Positions 47,648-54,903 of a stretch of DNA of 64,000 nucleotides are shown in pieces. The stretch is taken from positions 46,329 through 110,328 of the IMG/VR virus record IMGVR_UViG_3300025929_000012. The stretch is one strand, 5' to 3'. The translations under genes and the position numbers were made by a program. Under the pieces are notes generated by a model. It saw only the letters and a program-made list of their open reading frames with translations, was not told where the DNA came from and did not search any database. Within the stretch, counting starts at the first letter, position 1; each line of letters begins with the position of its first letter. Origin of the DNA: a virus.

Positions 47648-47664
47648 TTTCATTGGCGGGGCTG

Positions 47665-47742
47665 TTACCGGTGGTACGGGCACCCCGCGCCGACGTTGGC
47701 GCACAGGATGCAGTGGTCGCGGTCGGGTCCGTCTTCGCGCAT
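47665..47742 (-). CDS. Tiny cysteine protein (25 aa)
   Basis: ATG 47742 has AAGGAG seven bases upstream and TAA at 47665. The peptide has CILC and a third Cys with His (GCPYH), a minimal zinc knuckle. The excellent ribosome site argues that it is made. Confidence 0.5.
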   Translation of the reverse strand: MREDGPDRDHCILCANVGAGCPYHR

Positions 47743-47744
47743 GA

Positions 47745-48371
47745 CAGCGCTCCTTCACTCGCCCGGGGCGAGCAGCCAGGGCACGGCAGGCCAGCCCACT
47801 TCGGGGACCCGCAGTTCAGGCAGACCCCGGTCTGGTCAAGGGCGTCCGGGACGGCTGCGGTCACGCGGGTGACAGGCTGCATCGGATGCCCGCACGTCGG
47901 GCACGCGCCCGGCGCCGAGGACATGTTCCCGTGGCAGGCGTAAGCGGGGGCGGCGGCCGGAGGGTAAGGGATGAAGGGGGTGCCGTCGGGGAGCGCCCCC
48001 GGCAGCGGCGGCAGTGCCGGGAGCCGCACCGCGCCCCGCTTGTCCGGCGGCTGGCTGGCCATCTTGGCGTACTGGCGCAGGACGATCTCAGCGACCCTGC
48101 ACGACGGGCACGGGTACCCGGCCTCGATGACGTGCCGCCAAGCCAGGCAGCACTCGTGAACCGGGCCGTCGCCGTCAGCGCGCCACGACGGGCGGGCGCA
48201 GATGCGGCACGGGGCCGCTTCCAGTACAGCGCTGGTCCGGTTCAGGTTCTGCGGCGGCACCGGGGTGTACGCCATGCCGGCCGGCCGTGGCGGCGCGCAG
48301 GCGGCGCACAGCCGGCCACCGGGGTACAGGCCCGCCGGGGACCCGCCGCACGTGCTGCACGGCGCGGTCAT
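47745..48371 (-). CDS. Zinc-ribbon protein, stop codon unclear (about 209 aa)
   Basis: ATG 48371 (TGATG overlap). Cys pairs CSTCGG, CAAC, CRIC, CPSC, CPTCG, CLNCG and CPGC show three or more zinc ribbons joined by Pro-rich linkers. The frame has no stop until 46941, although three other genes start within that span. A TGA in the neighbouring frame lies exactly before the ribosome site of the gene at 47742, so a one-base indel near 47760 probably removed the natural end. Confidence 0.5.
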
Positions 48372-48547
48372 CACGCAGCCGCCTTCACAGCCGGGGCGGT
48401 CATCGTGACCTCCGGGGCGTCCATCTGATGGGTCGCGCCGTCTGCCGGGCAGATCCCCCGGGCACCGCCACCTACCGGGGCCAGCTCACGATCCGGGTGG
48501 ACCGGGCAGGCGACGGCGGCGCGGATGCGGAGAGCGGAGGTGGTCAT
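48371..48547 (-). CDS. Small hypothetical protein with two cysteines (58 aa)
   Basis: ATG 48547 overlaps the stop of the HTH gene. CPVHPDRELAPVGGGARGICP suggests a small zinc-binding turn. Function unknown. Confidence 0.5.
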   Translation of the reverse strand: MTTSALRIRAAVACPVHPDRELAPVGGGARGICPADGATHQMDAPEVTMTAPAVKAAA

Positions 48548-48819
48548 CAGGCCACCGCCTCGGGGGCTGCGTTACGGGTCGCCCACTCGGCTGCGAACGC
48601 TTCAACATCCACGTTGCGGCCAGAGCAGATCTCGCCGATCAGGGCAAGCACGAACGGCCGGTAGAGGTCGATCTTGCGGCCGAACCTGCGACCGGGGAAC
48701 TGGCCGGCGTTGAAGCGCCGGTAGACCGTGAGCGGGCTGACCTTCAGGAGTCCCGCCGTCTCCCTGACGGAGATGTACGTGGACTCCTGTTCGCCCGCTT
48801 GTTTCCCGAAGCTCTGCAC
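48547..48819 (-). CDS. Excisionase/AlpA-type HTH regulator (90 aa)
   Basis: YISVRETAGLLKVSPLTVYRRFNAGQFPGRRFGRKIDL is a standard helix-turn-helix-wing of the excisionase family. GTG 48819. It is the first gene of the leftward accessory operon, next to the palindromic operator pair 48839-48877, and so is the likely regulator of this divergent hub. Confidence 0.8.
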   Translation of the reverse strand: MQSFGKQAGEQESTYISVRETAGLLKVSPLTVYRRFNAGQFPGRRFGRKIDLYRPFVLALIGEICSGRNVDVEAFAAEWATRNAAPEAVA

Positions 48820-48838
48820 ACTCCGAAGTTAACTCATC

Positions 48839-48877
48839 GTATCGCATAATGCAAGCATTGCCAGAGATATGCGATAC
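48839..48877. promoter_or_regulatory. Divergent promoter hub with 10-bp inverted operator
   Basis: GTATCGCATA (48839-48848) and its exact complement TATGCGATAC (48868-48877) face each other, 19 bases apart, inside a locally AT-rich stretch. TACGAT on the minus strand and GATACT on the plus strand can act as -10 boxes for the genes at 48819 and 49010. Confidence 0.75.
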
Positions 48878-49009
48878 TGACGGTGCCAGGTTCCGCACCC
48901 CGGGTGGGCGCGTACCCCGGCTGACCGCACGTCAGCCGGGGTACGTTGCTCGCAGCCTCGCAATTTGGGAGCATGGAAGCGGCAATGCGGAACCAAGGAG
49001 GTACCAGCC

Positions 49010-49222
49010 ATGAAGTTCGACCAGATCGAGTTCCTGTGGAAGACCGCCGACTCAGGCGGCGGCAACTGCCCGTCGCTCAGCCGGGTCGCGGGCGGTTACA
49101 TCGTCAACGGCGTCCCCGTGGACGAGGAGACGCGCGCCACGATCCCGCACGCCGCAGCAGGCGGCGAGGCTGCCGTGTTCGTCCCCGCCGACGTCCTGGA
49201 CCGCCTGAAGGGACTTATGTGA
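49010..49222 (+). CDS. Small hypothetical protein (70 aa)
   Basis: ATG 49010 is preceded by AAGGAGGT, a perfect ribosome site. The sequence (IEFLWKTADSGGGNCPSLSRVAGGYIVNGVPVD) looks like a small beta protein often found before DUF6879 genes. First gene of the rightward operon. Confidence 0.65.
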   Translation: MKFDQIEFLWKTADSGGGNCPSLSRVAGGYIVNGVPVDEETRATIPHAAAGGEAAVFVPADVLDRLKGLM

Positions 49223-49761
49223 CCCTGCTCGACGACGCCAAGTTCTCCGAGGTGCTGCTCAGCTTCGAGCACACCGCCTTCAGGCTTGAGCTTCAGCGCT
49301 CCTACGCCGTCGCCCACGAGGCACCGCAGTTCGCGGCCTTCCTCCGGGGCGACCCTCAGCCGGGGCCGGACGACCCTGAGCTGCGGGACTGGTACAAGGG
49401 CGTCGCCGGGCATGTCGCGCAGGGCGGCAAGGTGGAGCGAGTGCGCGTCCAGGAGGACCCGCCGACCGACTACCAGCGGTTCGAGCGGTGGCTTGACCAG
49501 TGGAACATCGAGGCCGGCGAGGTCATGCGGTACATGACCCGGCAGCGTGCGCACGAGGTCGGGCTGCTGCCGGCGGCGGGAGACGCTGACTGGTGGCTGC
49601 TCGACTCAGCGCGGCTGATCGTGATGCGGTTCGATGACGCAGGGCACCGGATCGCAAGCGAGCTCGTCACCGACCCCGAGGCCGTACTCCAGGCGTGCAA
49701 GTGGCGGGACCTGGCAGTCCACCACAGCGTCCGGCATCACTTGCCGGGCGCTGCCGCCTGA
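49219..49761 (+). CDS. DUF6879 family protein (180 aa)
   Basis: GTG 49219 overlaps the upstream stop. The pattern FEHTAFRLELQRSY...FAAFLRGDPQPG...VERVRVQEDPPTDYQRFE...WWLLDSARLIVMRFDDAG fits DUF6879. In actinobacteria this family is coupled to HTH-DUF5753 regulators, as here. Biochemical role unknown. Confidence 0.8.
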   Translation: MTLLDDAKFSEVLLSFEHTAFRLELQRSYAVAHEAPQFAAFLRGDPQPGPDDPELRDWYKGVAGHVAQGGKVERVRVQEDPPTDYQRFERWLDQWNIEAGEVMRYMTRQRAHEVGLLPAAGDADWWLLDSARLIVMRFDDAGHRIASELVTDPEAVLQACKWRDLAVHHSVRHHLPGAAA

Positions 49762-49775
49762 TCAAAGGGAATCCC

Positions 49776-50636
49776 GTGGAATCGCTTGAGGAATGGCTCA
49801 CCGAGCCGGAAGGACTGGCGACCCGCCTGCGCGCCCTGCGCGCGCAGGCGGGCCTGTCCGGTAAGCAGCTAGCCGACGCCAACGGCTGGGCGCAATCGAA
49901 GGTCTCCCGCATCGAGAACGGCCAGCAGATGGCGTCACCGGACGACATCCGGGCATGGGCCGGAGTCACCGGCTCCGGCGAGGAGACCGTGCGGGAACTA
50001 CTCGCCAAGCGCGAGGAAGCGCGGATCATGCACGCAACCTTCCCGCAGCGGATGCGCCGCGGGCAGGCCGCCACGCAGAAGACCTACAGTGACCTCGCCG
50101 CCGGCGCCACCCTCATTCGCGACTTCGAGACCGTGTACGTACCGGGGCCGCTCCAGATCCCCGACTACGCCCGCAGGGTGCTGACGGAGATGATCTCCCT
50201 GCACAGCCTGGAAATTGACGACGTGGACGCCGCCGTCCAGGAGCGCATGGCACGGGCGCAGATGCTCTACGACCCGGCTAAACGGTGGGAGTTCCTGATC
50301 GCCGAGCCGGTCCTGCGCTGGCTGCTGCCCGCGCCCGCAGTGATGCGCGCCCAGCTTGACCGCCTCCAGGGCGTCATCGGCCTCGAGCGGATCCGCCTCG
50401 GCATCGTCCCCATGGGGGTTGAGCTGAAGACCACGCCGCAGAACACGGTCGCGATTTATGTGGGTGCCGAGACGGTCACGGTCTCGGAGACCTTCATCGG
50501 AGAGACGTGGCATCGCGGCGATGAGGCCGCAGCCTACGCGAGGGCGATCGACCGGCTGTGGGAAGACGCCTTGGAAGGCGACGCGGCTCGGGAACTGATC
50601 GTCCGCGCCAGGAACAGCCTGCGAGAAGGGCCGTGA
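49776..50636 (+). CDS. HTH regulator with DUF5753 domain (286 aa)
   Basis: GTG 49776. An XRE helix-turn-helix at residues 17-55 (RLRALRAQAGLSGKQLADANGWAQSKVSRIENG in pieces) precedes the DUF5753 domain with YVPGPLQIPDYARRVL. Such proteins form two-gene switches with small partners in actinobacteria. It may control lysogeny or the neighbouring genes. Confidence 0.85.
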   Translation: MESLEEWLTEPEGLATRLRALRAQAGLSGKQLADANGWAQSKVSRIENGQQMASPDDIRAWAGVTGSGEETVRELLAKREEARIMHATFPQRMRRGQAATQKTYSDLAAGATLIRDFETVYVPGPLQIPDYARRVLTEMISLHSLEIDDVDAAVQERMARAQMLYDPAKRWEFLIAEPVLRWLLPAPAVMRAQLDRLQGVIGLERIRLGIVPMGVELKTTPQNTVAIYVGAETVTVSETFIGETWHRGDEAAAYARAIDRLWEDALEGDAARELIVRARNSLREGP

Positions 50637-51217
50637 CGAATGCGTTACAAGCGGTGGAACAGGAACCCGGAATGAAGACGGCCCTCTACCGCATCTTCGG
50701 CGACGAAGACGACTCGCTGCTGTACATCGGCATCAGCAAGCACTTTGGGATTCGGTGGACGGAACACGCCGCGGAACAGCCGTGGTGGCCGCTAACGGAA
50801 CGCATGACCGTGTACTGGCACGGGACGCGGGAACGTGCCCGCGCGGCAGAGCGCACGGCCATCGCCGCCGAGCATCCCCGGTTCAACGTAAGAGACACGA
50901 ACCCTCGGCAGCGACGGCGGTCGGTCTCACCACCGCCGGGCGGGCGGGCCGGCCCTGTTCCCACGCGCCTGACGATCGCATTCGCCGGGGCGCCCCTCAC
51001 GATTCACGCTGGCGACATCGAAGGCTACGCATCGCCTTTCCAGGAAAGATCCGGTGCCGTCATCTTCGAGGGGTTCATCACCGGGCCTGGAGCACGAGGA
51101 ATTCTCTATCCCGGGTGGACCCCCGGATGGCAGGACTGGGCGAGAGAAATTCAGGAGCGGGGCGGTGTCATGACTCCGGAGGAAGTGGAACTGTGGACGC
51201 ATCCAAGGGTTTCGTGA
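50633..51217 (+). CDS. GIY-YIG nuclease-domain protein (194 aa)
   Basis: GTG 50633 overlaps the upstream stop (ATG 50672 is the alternative). The N-terminal domain has LYRIFGDEDDSLLYIGISK, then R-W-x-x-H and AERTAIAAEHPRFNV, the GIY-YIG order. A second domain (RLTIAFAGAPLTIHAGDIEGY) is not recognised. Possibly a DNA nuclease used in defence or repair. Confidence 0.75.
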   Translation: MTNALQAVEQEPGMKTALYRIFGDEDDSLLYIGISKHFGIRWTEHAAEQPWWPLTERMTVYWHGTRERARAAERTAIAAEHPRFNVRDTNPRQRRRSVSPPPGGRAGPVPTRLTIAFAGAPLTIHAGDIEGYASPFQERSGAVIFEGFITGPGARGILYPGWTPGWQDWAREIQERGGVMTPEEVELWTHPRVS

Positions 51218-52125
51218 ACATGATGATCCAGGTAGCCGTGCTGCCCGGGAGCGACCAGCGGCCGAACGAGGACTTCGCGGGGGCGCTCCCGTCGTGCGCG
51301 GTGCTCCTCGACGGGTCCGGCGGGCCGGCTGAGCTTCCCTCCGGGTGCATCCACGGCACGCCGTGGTACGTCCGGCAGCTCGGCGCACGCTGCCTCGCGG
51401 GCATGGAAACGGCCCCGGATGAGCCGCTCCCTGACATCCTCGCCGGGTGCATCACTGAAGTCTCTGACTTGCACCGCGGCACCTGCGACCTGTCCGCTCC
51501 CGGCACCCCGGCGACGATCGTCGTCATGGCGCGGGCGCGCGGGGACGCGTTCGAGTACCTCGTCCTCGGCGATTCCACGATCGTGATCGACGCCGGCGGG
51601 AAGCTGACCGTGGTCTCTGACCGGCGCATCGACGGCGTGGCCGTCGGCGAGAAGCGGGCCATGGAGGCGCTGCCGACCGGCACCCCCGGGCACCAGGCGG
51701 CGCGGATCCGGTTCGTCACCCGGCAGCGGGAACTGCGGAACTCACCCGGCGGGTACTGGATCGCAAGCACGGACCCGCAGGCAGCACACGAGGCGTACAC
51801 CGGGAGCGTGCCGCTCGCCGGGATGCGGCGCGCGTCCCTGATGAGCGACGGAACCACCCGGTTCACGGAGTTCGGCCTCGGCACCTGGGGAGAGCTGCTG
51901 TCCATCCTTGACCTGTGGGGGCCTGCCGCAGTGTTCTCCCGGATCCGCGCGGCGGAAGACGGTGACCCGGACGGCATCCGCTGGCCACGGGCCAAGCAAC
52001 GCGATGACGTTGCGGTCGTCCATTTCACCACGTTCAGGCGGGATGGGTGGGGCCACATCGACCTGCAGACCGTGCCTACCGGAGAGGCTGCCTTAACGAT
52101 GGAACCCGAGGTGAGCAGCCCGTGA
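51214..52125 (+). CDS. PP2C-like phosphatase-fold protein (303 aa)
   Basis: GTG 51214. PNEDFAG near the start, AVLLDGSGGP, ATIVVMARARGDAFEYLVLGDSTIVI and the end WPRAKQRDDVAVVHF resemble PP2C motifs (N-E-D, D-G, G-D-S, D-D-x-A). It should remove phosphate from Ser/Thr. Together with DUF6879, HTH-DUF5753 and GIY-YIG genes it forms one co-transcribed set. Confidence 0.75.
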   Translation: MNMMIQVAVLPGSDQRPNEDFAGALPSCAVLLDGSGGPAELPSGCIHGTPWYVRQLGARCLAGMETAPDEPLPDILAGCITEVSDLHRGTCDLSAPGTPATIVVMARARGDAFEYLVLGDSTIVIDAGGKLTVVSDRRIDGVAVGEKRAMEALPTGTPGHQAARIRFVTRQRELRNSPGGYWIASTDPQAAHEAYTGSVPLAGMRRASLMSDGTTRFTEFGLGTWGELLSILDLWGPAAVFSRIRAAEDGDPDGIRWPRAKQRDDVAVVHFTTFRRDGWGHIDLQTVPTGEAALTMEPEVSSP

Positions 52126-52209
52126 AAAAGAGATCGGGCCGCCGCAGGTATCTCACACCCGCGACGGCCCCAAGCACCGGAACCCTCTGAAGAAGGCCAG
52201 GACTTAACT

Positions 52210-52254
52210 ATGAGTAAGACTACCGCACGTTCCCCCTCGGCGGTCAACTCGTGA
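52210..52254 (+). CDS. Leader peptide (14 aa) before the replication-type gene
   Basis: ATG 52210 opens MSKTTARSPSAVNS and its TGA (52252-52254) overlaps GTG 52251. Upstream, GAAGAAGGCC is a possible ribosome site. The peptide frame runs into the first arm of a 12-bp hairpin. Another 22-codon frame (52122-52190) precedes it, starting in a GTGA overlap. Confidence 0.45.
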   Translation: MSKTTARSPSAVNS

Positions 52255-52263
52255 CCGCCGAGG
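52233..52263 (+). promoter_or_regulatory. Start-sequestering hairpin of the gene at 52251
   Basis: Arms 52233-52244 and 52252-52263 are perfectly complementary over 12 bp with a 7-base loop that contains the first two bases of GTG 52251. The start would be closed unless ribosomes on the 14-codon leader ORF open the stem. Confidence 0.7.
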
Positions 52264-53003
52264 GCATCGTCATCGAGCGCAGCGTGCACGCGCAGGGATT
52301 CGTGGTCGTCGGCAACGACGCAGCGCGCGACAGCCGGCTTAGCTTCCGGGCACGCGGCCTGCATCATTACCTCCTCAGCCTCCCGCCCGGCTGGCGGGTG
52401 ACCACGGCCCAGATCGGCAAGGACAACCCCGAAGGGCGCGAGGCGATCCGCACCGCCCTGAACGAGCTGGTCAAGCTCGGCTACGTGACCAGGGCAAAGC
52501 GCCAGGATGAGCGGGGCCGGTGGTTCACCACCATGACGGTTCACGACAAGCCGCAGGGCGTAACTCCCAGTGACGACCCGGCTACGGCAACCGAAGACGG
52601 GTTTCCGGGCACCGGAAACCCGGACTCCGGTGAACTGGGCGCTAAACAGAAGACGGTTACCGAAAACGGTAAAGATCAAGAGATGGCCCAGGGGCGGGCC
52701 TCCCGGCGGGCGCAAACCTTCGGTTCGCGCGAGCCGCGGACAGTCGGTCAAGTCGTCGCGGACATCCGCCAAGCCGTTGCCGGGGTGCACAGCGAGGCCG
52801 AGGCTGATGAGCTGACCGACGGCCAGGTGCTCGGCCTGTACTTCACGTACGCGAACCCGAAGAAGCCAGCCCGGGACCTCGTCGCCTACATGTCCAAGAT
52901 CCTCGGCGACGCCCCTTACCTGGACACGCTCATGGCCAGCGTCGAACCGGTCTGCGTGCCGTGCTGGCAGTTCGAGAGCAACTGCCGCTGTGAGGCGGCG
53001 TGA
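52251..53003 (+). CDS. Winged-helix replication-initiator-like protein (250 aa)
   Basis: The N-terminal domain (SFRARGLHHYLLSLPPGWRVTTAQI...REAIRTALNELVKLGYVTRAK) is the winged helix of phage replisome-organiser and plasmid initiator proteins. A long linker and a C-terminal part with CVPCWQFESNCRC (zinc-like) follow. It may bind the origin and recruit helicase. Its translation looks controlled by the hairpin above. Confidence 0.65.
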   Translation: MTAEGIVIERSVHAQGFVVVGNDAARDSRLSFRARGLHHYLLSLPPGWRVTTAQIGKDNPEGREAIRTALNELVKLGYVTRAKRQDERGRWFTTMTVHDKPQGVTPSDDPATATEDGFPGTGNPDSGELGAKQKTVTENGKDQEMAQGRASRRAQTFGSREPRTVGQVVADIRQAVAGVHSEAEADELTDGQVLGLYFTYANPKKPARDLVAYMSKILGDAPYLDTLMASVEPVCVPCWQFESNCRCEAA

Positions 53004-53084
53004 CACCGGGTGCTCGTACCACTCGACCTGCGGACGCGGCCTACTGCAGAGCGGCCCGTGCCGCATGACCCGAAAGGACACCCG

Positions 53085-53507
53085 ATGGACCCGACCACGC
53101 CAGGCCCAGCCGCATCCGAAGGCCCGCCACGGGGAGACGGAGACGGCCAGCCGCGCGGTCCGCAAGGCAGTAGCGAGGCGGCCCGCCGTGCGTCGATGAT
53201 CGTCCGGGCCGCGCGGGAGTGCGTTGTGCACGCGCGGATGGACCGTGACGCCTTCGCCGCCTACCTCGGCATGACGCTGGGCGCGGACATCCCGCCTGAG
53301 GAACTTGAATTCTGGGAGCTAGGCGGCTCCATGCCCGGGGATGTCCTGCTGCTGTGCGCCGCGGTGATCCGGGAAGTCGCCGACGCGGTGCCCGGCCTCG
53401 CGCTTCCGCCCGGCGTTCGCCGGGATGTCGAGAGGTTCTCACGCGGCCTGCCCCGCTTGGCTCCTGACGACCCGATCCGCGAGGCACTCGGCGGTGAGGC
53501 GGCATGA
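53085..53507 (+). CDS. Hypothetical HTH-like protein (140 aa)
   Basis: ATG 53085 behind AAAGGAC. Disordered N-terminal 35 residues, then ARECVVHARMDRDAFAAYLGMTLG...FWELGGSMPGDVLLLCAAVIREV, a Cro/CI-like helix pattern. A longer start at 53010 is possible. Function unknown. Confidence 0.55.
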   Translation: MDPTTPGPAASEGPPRGDGDGQPRGPQGSSEAARRASMIVRAARECVVHARMDRDAFAAYLGMTLGADIPPEELEFWELGGSMPGDVLLLCAAVIREVADAVPGLALPPGVRRDVERFSRGLPRLAPDDPIREALGGEAA

Positions 53508-53574
53508 CGCTCGGGCCAGTCGGTGAAATCAGCGACTTACATTCACGCAATTCCGCCAGTGTTAGGGGTCATGG

Positions 53575-53608
53575 TTGACCCCGAAAGCTTCCCGAACATA
53601 GGTTCGGG
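53575..53608 (+). promoter_or_regulatory. Promoter with palindromic operator
   Basis: TTGACC (53575-53580), 18-base spacer, TAGGTT (53599-53604). The -10 lies in an inverted repeat CCCGAAC-ATAG-GTTCGGG (53591-53608), a likely repressor site. GGAAGGA then precedes ATG 53636. Confidence 0.7.
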
Positions 53609-53635
53609 CAAGGAAACAAACGGAAGGATCATCCG

Positions 53636-53965
53636 ATGGAATCAACGATCAAGCAGGCATTCAACCTGCTGCCGGGCCTGCCCGCACGGGACGACGCCGA
53701 GGTAGCGGAGCTGATGGAGGTCATCGCAAAGCTCCCCCGCGAGAACGTGGAGGAGGTCGTCAGGGACCTGCTGCGGGCGGCGGCCGGGTACCGGCGGTCG
53801 GGGGATTCGTCCTACCTGACCGGTTTGGCCGAAGATGCCCTTGTCACGATCCGGCTACGCAGCGATCCTGAGGTGGACCGGGCGCTGAGAGATGCGCCGA
53901 GGAAGCCGGCCGGCCCTGGCGAGTCCCTGGACGTGGAGGAGATGCTGCGGGAGCGCGGCCTGTAG
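53636..53965 (+). CDS. Hypothetical helical protein (109 aa)
   Basis: ATG 53636 with GGAAGGA eight bases upstream. Helical throughout (EVAELMEVIAKLPRENVEEVVRDLLRAAAGY). It ends LDVEEMLRERGL. First gene behind the promoter at 53575. Function unknown. Confidence 0.6.
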   Translation: MESTIKQAFNLLPGLPARDDAEVAELMEVIAKLPRENVEEVVRDLLRAAAGYRRSGDSSYLTGLAEDALVTIRLRSDPEVDRALRDAPRKPAGPGESLDVEEMLRERGL

Positions 53966-53978
53966 GGGATGGTGCGTG

Positions 53979-54260
53979 ATGGCGCTGCGTCTCGCCGCTG
54001 ACGGCGTGCAAGTGGTCGATGAGTGGCGGGTGCAGCGTCAGTCGCCGGAGGATGAGCGGCTAGTGGCCGAGATGCTCAGGTCGGTCGCCGACGGCCGCTG
54101 GCAGCAGTGCTGGCGGTCGTATAAGGACCAGTCAGAGCCGGACGTCACCGTGATCGAGCTCCGGGACGGGCTGGTCGCCCACGTGCGCCTGTGGGACGGT
54201 GACGCTGAGGATGAGTTCACTGTCGTCGCCATCAGCGACGTGCCCGCGGGCGGCGAGTGA
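53979..54260 (+). CDS. Hypothetical protein (93 aa)
   Basis: ATG 53979. Helix (DERLVAEMLRSVADGRWQQCW) followed by strands (PDVTVIELRDGLVAHVRLWDGD). Co-oriented with the gene upstream, gap 13 bases. Function unknown. Confidence 0.5.
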   Translation: MALRLAADGVQVVDEWRVQRQSPEDERLVAEMLRSVADGRWQQCWRSYKDQSEPDVTVIELRDGLVAHVRLWDGDAEDEFTVVAISDVPAGGE

Positions 54261-54319
54261 GCGCGGTGGACCCGCACGGCCCTAGAGCGCGACCGTCCTG
54301 CTGCCGTACGGTGGACGGC

Positions 54320-54436
54320 GTGGCCCCCTGCATTCATGCTTACTTGATCGCTGAGCTCTCCGTCCTCGGCGTCGCGCTCATCGTAGCGGCCGTGATATCG
54401 ATCCGGATCGGCGCGTGGCACTGGGGCTGGCGGTAG
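54320..54436 (+). CDS. Small leaderless membrane protein (38 aa)
   Basis: TACGGT (54307-54312) is 7 bases before GTG 54320. The product is a single transmembrane helix (YLIAELSVLGVALIVAAVIS) ending in WHWGWR. Too short for ordinary gene callers. Function unknown. Confidence 0.5.
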   Translation: MAPCIHAYLIAELSVLGVALIVAAVISIRIGAWHWGWR

Positions 54437-54473
54437 CCCCTCGAATGTCGGTGCCTGTCGTTACCCTGCGGGC

Positions 54474-54764
54474 ATGGACGGGATGACCCCGATTGACTTC
54501 CCTGAGCTTCCCCCGCCGGGGCCTGAGCGCTCATGGTGGGAGGTGTCGGCGTCGTTCCCTGACGGGGAGGCGCCATGGCCTCCCGTGTCATACCCGGCTG
54601 AGGCGGGGGTGCTGGCGGTTCACACGGCGAGGATGAGCGTGATCATGGTCCGGGCCGGGTCCGGGTCGGAGGCGCTGGCGGCTGCTGAGGGGCTTCTCGG
54701 GCTGGGGCCGGCGGAGTGGCGGGTGCGCTTGGCGCCAGTGACGGCCATCTCCGTTCAAGCTTGA
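54474..54764 (+). CDS. Hypothetical protein (96 aa)
   Basis: TACCCT (54462-54467) is 6 bases before ATG 54474, a leaderless start. Pro-rich N-terminus, then an alpha/beta body (AVHTARMSVIMVRAGSGSEALAAAEGLLG). Function unknown. Confidence 0.55.
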   Translation: MDGMTPIDFPELPPPGPERSWWEVSASFPDGEAPWPPVSYPAEAGVLAVHTARMSVIMVRAGSGSEALAAAEGLLGLGPAEWRVRLAPVTAISVQA

Positions 54765-54794
54765 CTGCCTGCCGGCGGCGTGAGCGGATTTGCA

Positions 54795-54896
54795 ATTGCA
54801 CGTGCTATTGCACATGCGACCTGACCTGCGCTGAGACACGAGGAGGCCCTGCGTGTAGCGTGGAAGTTGCTGAAGCTACCACGACTACAGGCAGGG
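54795..54896 (+). promoter_or_regulatory. Direct repeats and inverted-repeat leader before the regulator at 54904
   Basis: ATTGCACGTGC (54795-54805) and ATTGCACATGC (54807-54817) are tandem with a 12-bp period. TAGCGT (54857-54862 region) can act as -10. A long imperfect inverted repeat (54847-54863 with 54879-54896) covers the leader. The gene downstream is an XRE regulator that may bind here. Confidence 0.5.
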
Positions 54897-54903
54897 CAAT
54901 CTC

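Noticed and set aside
53000-53068. 22-codon ORF between the winged-helix gene and the gene at 53085.
   Set aside because: It starts in a GTGA overlap but lacks motifs and ribosome-site support of its own; too weak to annotate.
51168-53231. Minus-strand open frame of 687 codons.
   Set aside because: It crosses PP2C-like, leader and winged-helix genes on the plus strand that have motifs and ribosome sites; it shows no domain.
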